Shown here one piece after another: positions 20,203-28,263 of a DNA stretch of 64,000 nt. The position numbers were made by a program, and so were the translations under genes. This DNA comes from Paenibacillus spiritus (lineage in GTDB: Bacteria; Bacillota; Bacilli; Paenibacillales; Paenibacillaceae): contig NZ_VYKK01000004.1 of the NCBI RefSeq assembly GCF_008710135.1, positions 124,001 through 188,000 of the forward strand, read 5' to 3'. The first letter of the stretch is position 1, and every line of letters begins with the position of its first letter. The notes under the pieces were generated by a model that had not been told where the DNA came from, made no database searches, and saw nothing but the letters and a program-made list of their open reading frames with translations.

Positions 20203-22779
20203 TTGAGTAAAATTTTAATGTATGATGTACTTAAAGTTAGAATTCAAGAAATTATTAAAGAAGAGTTTAACCTGAAATTAAACAAAGATGAGGAATTACC
20301 ATTTCTAATTAAGCAGCAAGATACCCCTTTGTTTAGACAACTTTGTGAAATTCGCGGTTATGATACTAAAAGAATTAGAGAGTTAATATTTGTAGAAGCT
20401 AAACATAATAAAAAAAGAGTTGACGACCTAAAAAGAATAATAAGAGATGGTTTTATATATAATGACACCCATTACGTCCGCTTTGGGAAAAGTTCTTCAC
20501 AGGCTAAAGATGGAATAACTGTGTTCATCAACAAAGAATTTTACAAGGAAATGATGGAAAGAAGTCAACTGGGAGTTAATATAGATAAGTGTGTCATCTC
20601 TAAATATGAAAGCTATCGTTGTTTGATCTTTAGTTCATGTCAATTTGTTAAAGAAGATTTACCATACATAGTTTTGGTTGATGAATATAAGACCGTTCTA
20701 AAAAACAAATATGTGCGGTACGCAGCAGAAAAAGATATTGAATACTATGACAAAAACGCCAGAGCGACCAAAGTTTTAAAAAACCAAAAGGTGATTGAGG
20801 AAGGGTATCACGATATCGAGCAATCTCCATTTGATGGTTTTGGAGTACACACCAAAGAAGTGGGGGAAAAATTCGCAAAACATATTACAGATAAATATAT
20901 TCCCATAGGCTTTCAAATCAGACTCCCATTTTTAAAGGGGATGACCGTTCAAGCACCAATTAAAGAATATTATGCAGATAAGGGTATTACAAAAATAAAA
21001 GACATTTTTGGAAAGTGGCATAATGTCGCTGACATAGATTGCATATGGAACACTTCTATGTGGAAGGGATATGGGTTCTTTAAAGATAAATTTGGCGAAA
21101 ATGCATGGGTAGAATACATAAAAAGAGTTAATAAATATCGATATAAATTAGGCATTAGTAAACATAGCCATAATACAGATTATGTAAGTCCTCGTTCAAG
21201 GATGAATTTTCAATATCTTCAGTGTCTTGATTTGCTAAATCCAAAATATGTGCAACAGTTCAAAGAGAAAGATAACAAATATAATATCCTAGATAGCAAC
21301 AACTGGGGGAAGATTATTAAAGTAGCTGTTTACTCTACTGATTTCATTGAAAAAATTATCAAAGGAGACTTACTTTATACACTTAAATTTCTTGGGATTA
21401 GAGATTCAAGCATAGATAGTGTAAACAGTAATTATATAGAAGCTATTTTAGCAAATACTGAAATGCTAAAAGACCCAAGCATTAAAAACATGCTTAAACG
21501 TAAAGTAGATAAAGCTATAACCCAAATGAAATACGGAAAGATATATGTTGATGGTTTTTATCATACAGTTGTTGGAGATATTATAGGGTATCTTGAATAT
21601 TGTGCGGGTATTGAAGTTAAGGGGTGCATTCGTGAGGGAGAATTCTATGTAAAGACATTACCTCACGGTGAGTGCTTATCGCTAAGAAGTCCACTTGTAG
21701 ACCCTTCAGAGGTAAATAGAGTAAGACTTACTGAAAACGATATGACTAAAAAATATTTAAGTTATTTTTTAGACCAAGATATGTGCATGATTAATATGTA
21801 TGATTTAACATTGCAGCAGCAAGGTGGAATGGATACTGATGGTGATGCCGTTATGCTTTGTAGAGATGAAATACTAGTAAATTCAAGAATTAACGTACCT
21901 ATTGTTGTTGATATTGAAGACAAAAAATCATCGAGTCCAGTCGAGTATACCATTGATAACATTATTAAATACGAATGCAATAGCCGAGACAGTCGTATTG
22001 GCGAAATAACAAATATCGCTACATCTATCCTCAACCAATACACTGAGGACGCAACCTGGAAAAAGATAAATGCAGATAATGTCTCTTTACTGAGATTATA
22101 TCAAGGAAAAGAAATTGATTATGTAAAGACGGGCTTCAGATGGGTTATTAGTAAGAACTTAAGAAAGTACCTTAAACGTCTACCGCATTTCATCCTATAC
22201 AACTATCCAAAGAAATTGAGTGTATATAATAAAATAAAACGTATTAACCAACAAAATAGACATGACGATAGAATACCTTATAACTCTTTCAAGTCTCCCT
22301 CTCCTCTCAACGAACTTTGTGACTACATATGCCAATGGGAAAGACATAATATTATATGGGATAGAAAAGTAAATAATAACATTGAACTAATGATCGATCA
22401 TAGTTACGATTTATCGAATAAGCATATCCTAAAGAATATTAAAAGGTTGTATGATGAATTTAAGGTTGAATTTCAGGTGTATTTAGACAATGGCGATACT
22501 GATGGAAATGAATTTGACATGTTGTGCGATAAGTATAGAGAAAAATTTAGTGAAATTAGGCTTGACAATAATCTGCTCGCTAATTACGGAATTAAAGTAG
22601 CATATCGTTCATTAAGTGAAGATAAACTGCTTTGTTGGACTCTTTTTGGTGATAACATTGTTAAAAACATTCGAAAGAATACTCCTAATAAAACAACTTT
22701 TAAAATTTTTGAATCAGATATCACTGACGAGGATTCAAAAGAGTTTCTGGGAAGATACTACAAATTAATCAAGGAGTGA
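20203..22779 (+). CDS. yonO: YonO-like single-chain DNA-dependent RNA polymerase (858 aa)
   Basis: The key motif is QQGGMDTDGDAVM, an absolutely typical DxDGD metal-binding loop (D544, D546 and D548) of the double-psi beta-barrel found in the large subunits of cellular polymerases. SPbeta YonO has the same motif in a single chain of about 905 residues and is a DNA-dependent RNA polymerase that transcribes phage late genes. Length, motif and the following HU-like gene all match. The basic stretches before and after the motif (VRYAAEKDIEYYDKNARATK and KTGFRWVISKNLRKYLKRL) fit nucleic-acid binding. The start is TTG at 20203, nine bases after AGGAGG. It is cytoplasmic and would act on the phage genome. 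This is the anchor for the SPbeta-like assignment. Confidence 0.9.
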   Translation: MSKILMYDVLKVRIQEIIKEEFNLKLNKDEELPFLIKQQDTPLFRQLCEIRGYDTKRIRELIFVEAKHNKKRVDDLKRIIRDGFIYNDTHYVRFGKSSSQAKDGITVFINKEFYKEMMERSQLGVNIDKCVISKYESYRCLIFSSCQFVKEDLPYIVLVDEYKTVLKNKYVRYAAEKDIEYYDKNARATKVLKNQKVIEEGYHDIEQSPFDGFGVHTKEVGEKFAKHITDKYIPIGFQIRLPFLKGMTVQAPIKEYYADKGITKIKDIFGKWHNVADIDCIWNTSMWKGYGFFKDKFGENAWVEYIKRVNKYRYKLGISKHSHNTDYVSPRSRMNFQYLQCLDLLNPKYVQQFKEKDNKYNILDSNNWGKIIKVAVYSTDFIEKIIKGDLLYTLKFLGIRDSSIDSVNSNYIEAILANTEMLKDPSIKNMLKRKVDKAITQMKYGKIYVDGFYHTVVGDIIGYLEYCAGIEVKGCIREGEFYVKTLPHGECLSLRSPLVDPSEVNRVRLTENDMTKKYLSYFLDQDMCMINMYDLTLQQQGGMDTDGDAVMLCRDEILVNSRINVPIVVDIEDKKSSSPVEYTIDNIIKYECNSRDSRIGEITNIATSILNQYTEDATWKKINADNVSLLRLYQGKEIDYVKTGFRWVISKNLRKYLKRLPHFILYNYPKKLSVYNKIKRINQQNRHDDRIPYNSFKSPSPLNELCDYICQWERHNIIWDRKVNNNIELMIDHSYDLSNKHILKNIKRLYDEFKVEFQVYLDNGDTDGNEFDMLCDKYREKFSEIRLDNNLLANYGIKVAYRSLSEDKLLCWTLFGDNIVKNIRKNTPNKTTFKIFESDITDEDSKEFLGRYYKLIKE

Positions 22780-22787
22780 TTAACTAT

Positions 22788-23636
22788 TTGTTCTTAAATC
22801 AACTTTTAGAGGAATACAAAGAAACTGATGATGAAAAGGAAAAACTACAACTCTTCAAGGAGTTCACAGATCGCTTATGGAAGAGTAAATATTCCTTTAA
22901 GAAGTATAAGAAATATCACACTTTTAATGTAAGTGAAACTGCACTTCTGCACAGGCAAGAGTTAATTGAATTATTCAATAAATACAATGAAATCGAATAT
23001 ACTGTTTGTAAAAGCTTTTATAATAAAAGACTGGATAGTATTGATTACATAAGAGTTCATTTGAATAATACATATGGATATTTAGTCGATAAAGATGTTT
23101 ACTTCAACAAAGAGTATTATAGACTCCTTATTACTCCAAAGAGAGAGTATTTTAAAGTTATTAAAGCACTGAGTAATGGTGAAGTAGTTGATTGCGAAGA
23201 GGTAGAAAAAAATATTGTAAGTGCATTGAGTGAGGCTGAGATAGTAAAGATGAAAAGCATAAATAAAAAAATCAGCCTCACCTTCTCCGCTTATAAAAAA
23301 TTAATTAACTCCTATCTAGAAAGAATTTTTAATAATTACAAACCCGTTCATGAATACGAACAGGAACATGGCTGGGAGATGAGAATTGTTGTTGACGGTT
23401 GGAGCGAAGACAACTATATCATTAAGTATTTTTGTAGAAGTTTGACTGGGTATATGAGGGATTATGCTAGGGATCAAAGAGGATTTAAGAAGAAGGATAA
23501 AATTATATCGTGTGAAAAATGTGGATCTTTAATAAAGAAAAATAGAAATGTTCACAAGTATTGCTCCCCTTGTGCGAAAAGGATTAACATTTTGAAGACT
23601 ATTGAGAATCGAAAAAGGAATAAATGTTTGAAATGA
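22788..23636 (+). CDS. Zinc-ribbon protein following the RNA polymerase (282 aa)
   Basis: Mostly helical and basic. The last 40 residues carry a four-cysteine zinc ribbon, CEKCGSLIKKNRNVHKYC followed by CAKR. The upstream frame begins with GTG at 22776 inside the polymerase stop, but AAGGAG touches that GTG. TTG at 22788, eleven bases after AAGGAG, is preferred. The gene starts within a dozen bases of the polymerase stop, so the products are made together. A role as a transcription or DNA-binding partner of the polymerase is plausible; no sigma-factor motif is seen. Confidence 0.65.
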   Translation: MFLNQLLEEYKETDDEKEKLQLFKEFTDRLWKSKYSFKKYKKYHTFNVSETALLHRQELIELFNKYNEIEYTVCKSFYNKRLDSIDYIRVHLNNTYGYLVDKDVYFNKEYYRLLITPKREYFKVIKALSNGEVVDCEEVEKNIVSALSEAEIVKMKSINKKISLTFSAYKKLINSYLERIFNNYKPVHEYEQEHGWEMRIVVDGWSEDNYIIKYFCRSLTGYMRDYARDQRGFKKKDKIISCEKCGSLIKKNRNVHKYCSPCAKRINILKTIENRKRNKCLK

Positions 23637-23791
23637 ACTTAATATTAAAAGGCTTAAATCCCTTGCTGTGCATGACTTCTCGGCTTTCACATCAATTCTA
23701 TTTATCAGTATGGATACAGCGGAAAATAACTATATACACTAGTAATTAATCCATTGTATTACATCATAACTTAAAAAGGGAGCAAATTAAA

Positions 23792-24064
23792 ATGAATAAA
23801 ACAGAACTAGTACTGACAGTAAGTGAAAAAACAGGTCTTCAAAAGAAGGATGCAGAAGCAGCGGTTCACGCAGTGTTCGAGTCGATTGAAGGTGCATTGG
23901 TTGACGGCGATAAGGTTTCTATTATTGGATTTGGTAATTTCGAAGTTCGGCCTACATCAGAACGCAAAGCCAGAAATCCACAAACAGGTGCTGAAATTAT
24001 TGTACCAGCGGGTAAGAAACCAGCATTCAAAGCAGCCAAGAAACTAAAAGAAGCCGTTAAATAA
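23792..24064 (+). CDS. yonN: HU/IHF-family DNA-binding protein (90 aa)
   Basis: A full-length [22 protein letters not shown] at the N-terminus, [20 protein letters not shown] in the middle, and the DNA-contacting arm [20 protein letters not shown] with the conserved proline. SPbeta carries an HU-like yonN next to yonO, matching this position. It bends and packages phage DNA. AAAGGGAGC precedes the ATG. A promoter is not obvious in the 155 bases upstream; they hold an AT-rich region that may be the polymerase's own promoter. Confidence 0.92.
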   Translation: MNKTELVLTVSEKTGLQKKDAEAAVHAVFESIEGALVDGDKVSIIGFGNFEVRPTSERKARNPQTGAEIIVPAGKKPAFKAAKKLKEAVK

Positions 24065-24129
24065 TATAATAAAACAATGATTTCATCCTAATACATATAC
24101 TCAATGGCTAATGATGTAGAAAAGGTTCT

Positions 24130-24385
24130 TTGCGCGCTTACTTTGTAAGTTATCAGAGATGTGGGGTACGCCGACCCACCATTGGCTTTGATGTTACTCG
24201 GGTTGCTGAGGTCGGAACAGGCAGCCGACGCCGTTGCTTAGGCAAGTTGGAGATGGAGATTGTCACCTCCCTCAACTCACTCTATTTCATTTCACCGCTT
24301 CGCTAGTGGTGCCGTGAAGCATACAAATTAAAGGCTGACGATGGCCGGTAAATATCGTCAATGAGGAGGAATCCCCTCCTCCACT
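24130..24385 (+). ncRNA. Structured RNA region of unknown class
   Basis: This 255-base stretch, between the HU and PhoH genes, is richer in G+C than its neighbours and has stop codons in all frames. Local hairpins follow one another: CTTAC/GTAAG (24137-24149), GTGGG/CCCAC (24161-24179), CTC/GAG (24197-24210), GTCGG/CCGAC (24211-24229), TTGC/GCAA (24234-24245), GTTG..GGAG/CTCC..CAAC (24246-24276), TTCAC/GTGAA (24291-24318), TGACGAT/ATCGTCA (24336-24360) and GAGGAGG/CCTCCTC (24363-24381). Nine helices in 255 bases exceed chance. It matches no riboswitch, tmRNA, RNase P, group I or II intron pattern that I know. It may be a leader RNA of the PhoH gene or an independent RNA. Confidence 0.6.
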
Positions 24386-24408
24386 CTACCTTGAAAGGTA
24401 AAATGACT

Positions 24409-25065
24409 ATGCCATTACCTAAAGATAATCTTCTATTTGGTTACGCTTCAAAGTTAACTGATGAGCAGCGAAAGTTTGTGGATTCAATTTTCGATAATCA
24501 AGTCACTATTGTAAATGCTTGCGCTGGTTCAGGAAAAACCACTCTCGCTGTTGCATGTTCAAAGGTAATGAATAGAGATTTAGTGTATATCTTTTCCCCT
24601 GTTGAAGAAAATGTTCTCGGCTATACGCCTGGTGACGTATTCGAAAAAGAAGAAAAATATACAATTCCACTTAAGGATGCTCTATTGGAGATTAATGAAG
24701 ATCCTTCAAGGGCTATCGTTTCTACAGATAATTTTCAGAATGTAAAGAATGGTACGGCATGGGTAACTCCTATGTCTCACACATTTGCACGTGGTACAAA
24801 TATTAAAGGTAACAAATTCGTAATAATTGACGAAGCTCAGAATTTTACTCGAAGCGAACTGAAAAAAGTACTCACTAGAATTCATGACTCGGTTCGAGTG
24901 GTGATTATCGGTCACGATAAGCAGTGCGACTTAGAGAATCCATTAAAAAGTGGATTTGTACCATACATAAACTTTCTTCAAGACGAGGATTACGTACAGG
25001 TGTGTGAACTTACCCATAATTTTAGAGGTAAGTTGGCAACAAAAGCAGATCAAATGAGTTGGTAA
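24409..25065 (+). CDS. PhoH-like P-loop ATPase (218 aa)
   Basis: A compact PhoH domain: Walker A VNACAGSGKTTLAVACS, DEAQNFTRSELKKVLTRI for Walker B with the typical Q, and the C-terminal IIGHDKQCDLENPLKSGF motif, followed by CELTHNFRGKLATKADQM. These are the PhoH family signatures (ATPases related to SF1 helicases; RNA-linked roles are suspected). Phages carry them often without a known job. ATG at 24409 is preferred to 24403 because AAAGG is 10 bases upstream. The N-terminal extension to 24361 overlaps the last RNA hairpin and is not expected to be translated. Confidence 0.88.
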   Translation: MPLPKDNLLFGYASKLTDEQRKFVDSIFDNQVTIVNACAGSGKTTLAVACSKVMNRDLVYIFSPVEENVLGYTPGDVFEKEEKYTIPLKDALLEINEDPSRAIVSTDNFQNVKNGTAWVTPMSHTFARGTNIKGNKFVIIDEAQNFTRSELKKVLTRIHDSVRVVIIGHDKQCDLENPLKSGFVPYINFLQDEDYVQVCELTHNFRGKLATKADQMSW

Positions 25066-25166
25066 AATTATTTTGTACTTTTGACTGTTATTCAATTTGT
25101 ACATATGGTTAGACTGTTCATCTAATCACTTCTTCATAAACAAAATAAATCAAGGGAGCAATATAT

Positions 25167-25349
25167 ATGGCAAAGCGCAATAACTCTATTCAGTTCAAAG
25201 GCGAACTTAACGTTGAGACTATGGAAATTACGGAAGAGGATAAAAACGGGGTATTTGTGTACGATCTTCTGAACGAACTCAGATTTTATGATGGAAAGAA
25301 CGTTACTGTATCAATTAAAGAGGATCTCCCGGTAGAGCCGAAGGAGTGA
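25167..25349 (+). CDS. yonK: YonK-like small protein (60 aa)
   Basis: Contains MEITEEDKNGVFVYDLLNEL and then YDGKNVTVSIKEDLPVEPK. From memory, SPbeta YonK (63 residues, structure solved) has the same layout: KG, then METTE/VTE-, YDF, NGKNVSITVKEE and a LPV ending. The match in order and spacing is strong. Role unknown; YonK is a small beta-rich phage protein. AAGGGAGC precedes the ATG, and the gene runs directly into the metallophosphoesterase gene (spacing four bases). Confidence 0.75.
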   Translation: MAKRNNSIQFKGELNVETMEITEEDKNGVFVYDLLNELRFYDGKNVTVSIKEDLPVEPKE

Positions 25350-25353
25350 TTGA

Positions 25354-26574
25354 ATGAATCATTCCAACATAGATTTACAACGAAAATCATCCGAATCATT
25401 GGATGATTTTTTAATTCGTCTAGGAGAAAATCTAGAAGTTTATGATCTCACATGGTCTGAAGCTGCCGATATTTTAAACAAGGAATCAGACGAAGAATAC
25501 TCTGAATCACGTTGGCGCAAGCGGTATAAAACATATGTAGAGTTTAAGCCAATCATTCTTGCTAAGTATGCTAATAACGAAGTTGTGCAGGAGATTCAAG
25601 ATTCCACTTTAGAGCAAAAGAAAGAGCGCTATAAACTTCAGGCTGAAAAAGTTGAATATAATAAACTTCTACGTGAACACGCTAGGGCCGATTTACTTGA
25701 AGAGAAAATTATTGAAGCTGTTGAGAAACGTCCAACAATTACTGTTCCTCAAATACATATTAAGAAGAACAACACAAAACGCGACTTCCTCCTCCCGATT
25801 TCTGATGTTCATGACGGAGTACAGTTCTGCTTACGCGGATGGGACAATGAAATCCTAAATGAGTACTCTCCAGAAATTATGGAGAAGCGTTTATGGAAAC
25901 TTCTTGAAGAATTTGTATCTATCAATGATGAACAGACGATTAACCACGTCACTGTTCTAAATCTAGGTGATAGCGTTGATGGAATCCTTCGTATGTCTCA
26001 GCTTATGGGGTTAAAACTCGGAGTTGTAGACTCCTCCATTCACTTTGCAGAATTCATGAGCCAGTGGTTAAATGAATTGTCCAAGTATTGCGTTGTTAAT
26101 TATTACTCTATTTTCGGTAATCACGATCAACTACGACTTCTAACTGGTAAACGTGATGAATTCCCTAATGAGAATGCTCAACGGTGGATTACAAAATTAA
26201 TTGAGGCAAATCTACGGCATAATAAAAATGTGTCTATTCATAACTGTAATGAGTTTATGTATACAGATGTACTTGGAACGAAAGTTTTAGGTGTTCACGG
26301 CGAAAACGAGAGAAATCTTGAGTCAAGTATTAAGGATTACTCCATGATTTATGGTAAACCCGTTGATATTCTTCTAAGTGGACATCTGCATCATTCTCAT
26401 GAAAAAACTATAGGAATGTCACAGGGAAAAGATATAGAGCATATTCAACTTCCATCTATTATTGGGATTGACCACTTCTCTCTTAAAATTAAGAAAACGG
26501 CTAATCCAGGTGCAAAGGCCCTTGTATTAGAAGAAGGAAAAGGTCGCACAGTTACATATAACATCAAACTATAA
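25354..26574 (+). CDS. Metallophosphoesterase (406 aa), YonJ-like
   Basis: The calcineurin-like motifs appear in order: SDVHDGVQF (D-x-H), LNLGDSVDG (GDxxD), FGNHDQL (GNHD), LGVHGENE (H) and LLSGHLHHSHE (GHxH). The N-terminal 130 residues are a helical extension (LTWSEAADILNKESDEEYSE, then AEKVEYNKLLREHARADLLE) with a putative helix-turn-helix. Family members cleave phosphoester bonds; nuclease activity of the Mre11 type is likely for a phage protein. SPbeta has a similar gene next to yonK. It may trim or repair DNA during replication. The start ATG lies a few bases after GGAGTGATTG. Confidence 0.9.
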   Translation: MNHSNIDLQRKSSESLDDFLIRLGENLEVYDLTWSEAADILNKESDEEYSESRWRKRYKTYVEFKPIILAKYANNEVVQEIQDSTLEQKKERYKLQAEKVEYNKLLREHARADLLEEKIIEAVEKRPTITVPQIHIKKNNTKRDFLLPISDVHDGVQFCLRGWDNEILNEYSPEIMEKRLWKLLEEFVSINDEQTINHVTVLNLGDSVDGILRMSQLMGLKLGVVDSSIHFAEFMSQWLNELSKYCVVNYYSIFGNHDQLRLLTGKRDEFPNENAQRWITKLIEANLRHNKNVSIHNCNEFMYTDVLGTKVLGVHGENERNLESSIKDYSMIYGKPVDILLSGHLHHSHEKTIGMSQGKDIEHIQLPSIIGIDHFSLKIKKTANPGAKALVLEEGKGRTVTYNIKL

Positions 26575-26646
26575 TAAACACACGGTAAGTACACACACCA
26601 ACTATAAGTGTACCAATGCCTCATATTATTTCAAGGAGGCAAATTT

Positions 26647-27231
26647 ATGGATTTAGTCATTGAACAACCTACTGGTTTATTTGATAAAATTTTTATTGAA
26701 GCACTTAAAGAGAGAAAGATTTATCTTAATCAGGAAATTGACGCATCTGTTATTGAAATTATTTGTGCTACCATCAGACAAATCAACTGGGAAGATACTA
26801 AGAAAAATATTCCTGTTGAACAGCGTGAGCCTATTGAAGTATATATTAGCTCCCCTGGTGGTTCTTCTTATGATGGATTCGCTGCTGTAAATGCGATTGT
26901 AACAAGTAAAACACCAGTACATACATATTGTGAAGGGTACGCTATGAGTATGGGACTTGCAATCTTTGCTGCTGGACATAAGCGATTCGCCTACCCATAT
27001 ACCACTTTCATGTACCATGAAGTTGCAAGCGGAGTATTTGGCAAAAACATTGAAATTGAACGCCAAAATAAAGAGAATAAGCGTATTCAAGGAATGTACG
27101 ATAATTTACTTATGTCTCGGACGGAAATGAAAAAGACGCAACTGGACAAAGTAAAAAAGGACAGTCTGGATTGGTTCTTTGATGCTGAGGAAGCTTTAAA
27201 AATGGGTCTTATTCATGAAATTGTTAAATAA
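26647..27231 (+). CDS. ClpP-like serine protease (194 aa)
   Basis: A ClpP-fold protease: ISSPGGSSYDGFAAVNAIVT, YAMSMGLAIFAAG (catalytic serine) and FMYHEVASGVFG (catalytic histidine), with an aspartate in the QLDKVKKDSLDWFFDAEEAL stretch completing the triad. Length is that of ClpP (about 195). Phage ClpP-like proteins serve as prohead proteases or act on phage proteins. The gene lies upstream of the terminase rather than with the capsid genes, so capsid processing is uncertain. The start at 26647 has AAGGAGG eight bases upstream; the frame start at 26608 does not. Confidence 0.85.
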   Translation: MDLVIEQPTGLFDKIFIEALKERKIYLNQEIDASVIEIICATIRQINWEDTKKNIPVEQREPIEVYISSPGGSSYDGFAAVNAIVTSKTPVHTYCEGYAMSMGLAIFAAGHKRFAYPYTTFMYHEVASGVFGKNIEIERQNKENKRIQGMYDNLLMSRTEMKKTQLDKVKKDSLDWFFDAEEALKMGLIHEIVK

Positions 27232-27255
27232 AAAAGAAAAATAAAAAGAATTCCT

Positions 27256-27287
27256 AAGACGATTCCTTGTTGAGAATCGCCTTTTTT
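27256..27287 (+). terminator. Terminator after the ClpP-like gene
   Basis: AAGACGATTC, loop CTTGTTGA, GAATCGCCTT (one mismatch) followed by TTTT. It ends the 24409-27231 gene block. Confidence 0.8.
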
Positions 27288-27301
27288 GTTGTTTTTATTT
27301 G

Positions 27302-27380
27302 ACATGGGGGGACTCTGCTGTAAGGGTCCTTAAACGGGCATATTTAAGACCACATTGTGGCGCTCCCTCCCACCCCATGT
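27302..27380 (+). ncRNA. Compact four-helix RNA element upstream of the small terminase gene
   Basis: An outer stem, ACATGGGG (27302-27309) with CCCCATGT (27373-27380), closes three hairpins: GGAC/GTCC (27310-27329), TTAAA/TTTAA (27330-27347) and CCAC/GTGG (27350-27360). The helices abut, as in a four-way junction. The size and layout hint at a tRNA-like or ribozyme-like RNA, but the T-arm and loops are not those of tRNA. It sits 20 bases before the ATG of the next gene and could also be a leader. Confidence 0.55.
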
Positions 27381-27400
27381 ATTTTTATTAAGGGAGACAG

Positions 27401-28261
27401 ATGTATAGGTTCTTCTATGAAGAAGGTGAAATGATGGCATTAAAAAAACAGGTAGCTAAGAATGACGACGATAAAATCAAGTGTATGAGTTGTAGGAAAC
27501 TAAAGGTTGGTTCATCTCACAATTATTATCTCAATAAAAATCCATTATTTGATTCTGATAAATTTGAAGTATGTAAGGACTGTATAGCTAAGTATATTGG
27601 GAACAAAGATAGTGATGGATATATTGATAGGGTGATTTTGGTACTCTCCAATATGGACAAACCTCTTTTAGTAGATATATGGACAAGTAGCGAAAGAGAT
27701 TGGCCTAGCTATATTAGGCAGATCTCTTCTTTTTACAAGGACCTTAATTTTTCGGATAGCACCTATGACTTCACTAAAGTAAACAACAATAACGTTAATT
27801 ATAATAATAGTTCATTATCCGAAGACACATTTGATGATCAGCAGAAATTCTATAGTGCAAAGTGGATGGGCGAATACTCTAAATCTGATATCGAGTATTT
27901 AGAAAGTTATTATACTGGACTTGATCGAGATTTTAAAATAGTGACCACAAATCATAAAGATTATGCAAAAAAAATTGCAAAAGCAAGTTTACATATGGAC
28001 AAATGTTTTCAAGATATGTTAGCCGGTTCAAATGGTGCTGATAAAAGATATAAAGATGCTAAAGAAGTGTTCGATACTCTTTCGAAGTCTGCTCAATTCT
28101 CGGAAAGTCAGCGAGGACAAAATGATGTGAGCCTTGGGTGTTTCGGAGTTACATTCGATCAAGTTGAACAACATAAGTGGATTCCAAAACATCATGCTTT
28201 AGAACAGGATTCATACGATAAAATCATTTCACAATTTGCCACCATTAAGGAATCCGTATAG
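27401..28261 (+). CDS. Probable small terminase-like protein with zinc-binding N-terminus (286 aa)
   Basis: The N-terminus has CMSCRKLKVGSSHNYYLNKN followed by CKDC, a four-cysteine zinc ribbon. The rest is helical and polar with no known catalytic motif. It lies three bases before the large terminase, the position of the small subunit, which recognises DNA for packaging. In SPbeta the gene just before the large terminase (yonG) has the same position. Start at 27401 follows AGGGAG; ATG at 27431 follows AAGGTGAA and is a credible alternative. Confidence 0.55.
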   Translation: MYRFFYEEGEMMALKKQVAKNDDDKIKCMSCRKLKVGSSHNYYLNKNPLFDSDKFEVCKDCIAKYIGNKDSDGYIDRVILVLSNMDKPLLVDIWTSSERDWPSYIRQISSFYKDLNFSDSTYDFTKVNNNNVNYNNSSLSEDTFDDQQKFYSAKWMGEYSKSDIEYLESYYTGLDRDFKIVTTNHKDYAKKIAKASLHMDKCFQDMLAGSNGADKRYKDAKEVFDTLSKSAQFSESQRGQNDVSLGCFGVTFDQVEQHKWIPKHHALEQDSYDKIISQFATIKESV

Positions 28262-28263
28262 TC

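Noticed and set aside
24130..24385. A group I or group II intron, or a known riboswitch
   Set aside because: No splice-site or catalytic core pattern, no group II domain V, and none of the conserved riboswitch cores that I know could be found by eye.
25062..25081. A further copy of the repeated element
   Set aside because: AAATTATTTTGTACTTTT has one T fewer than the other copies and lies in a different region, so it may be chance; left out of the list.
27302..27380. A tRNA gene
   Set aside because: The cloverleaf-like fold has an 8-pair outer stem but a 4-pair arm with a 3-base loop where the T arm should be, and no TTC or CCA ending; kept only as a structured RNA.
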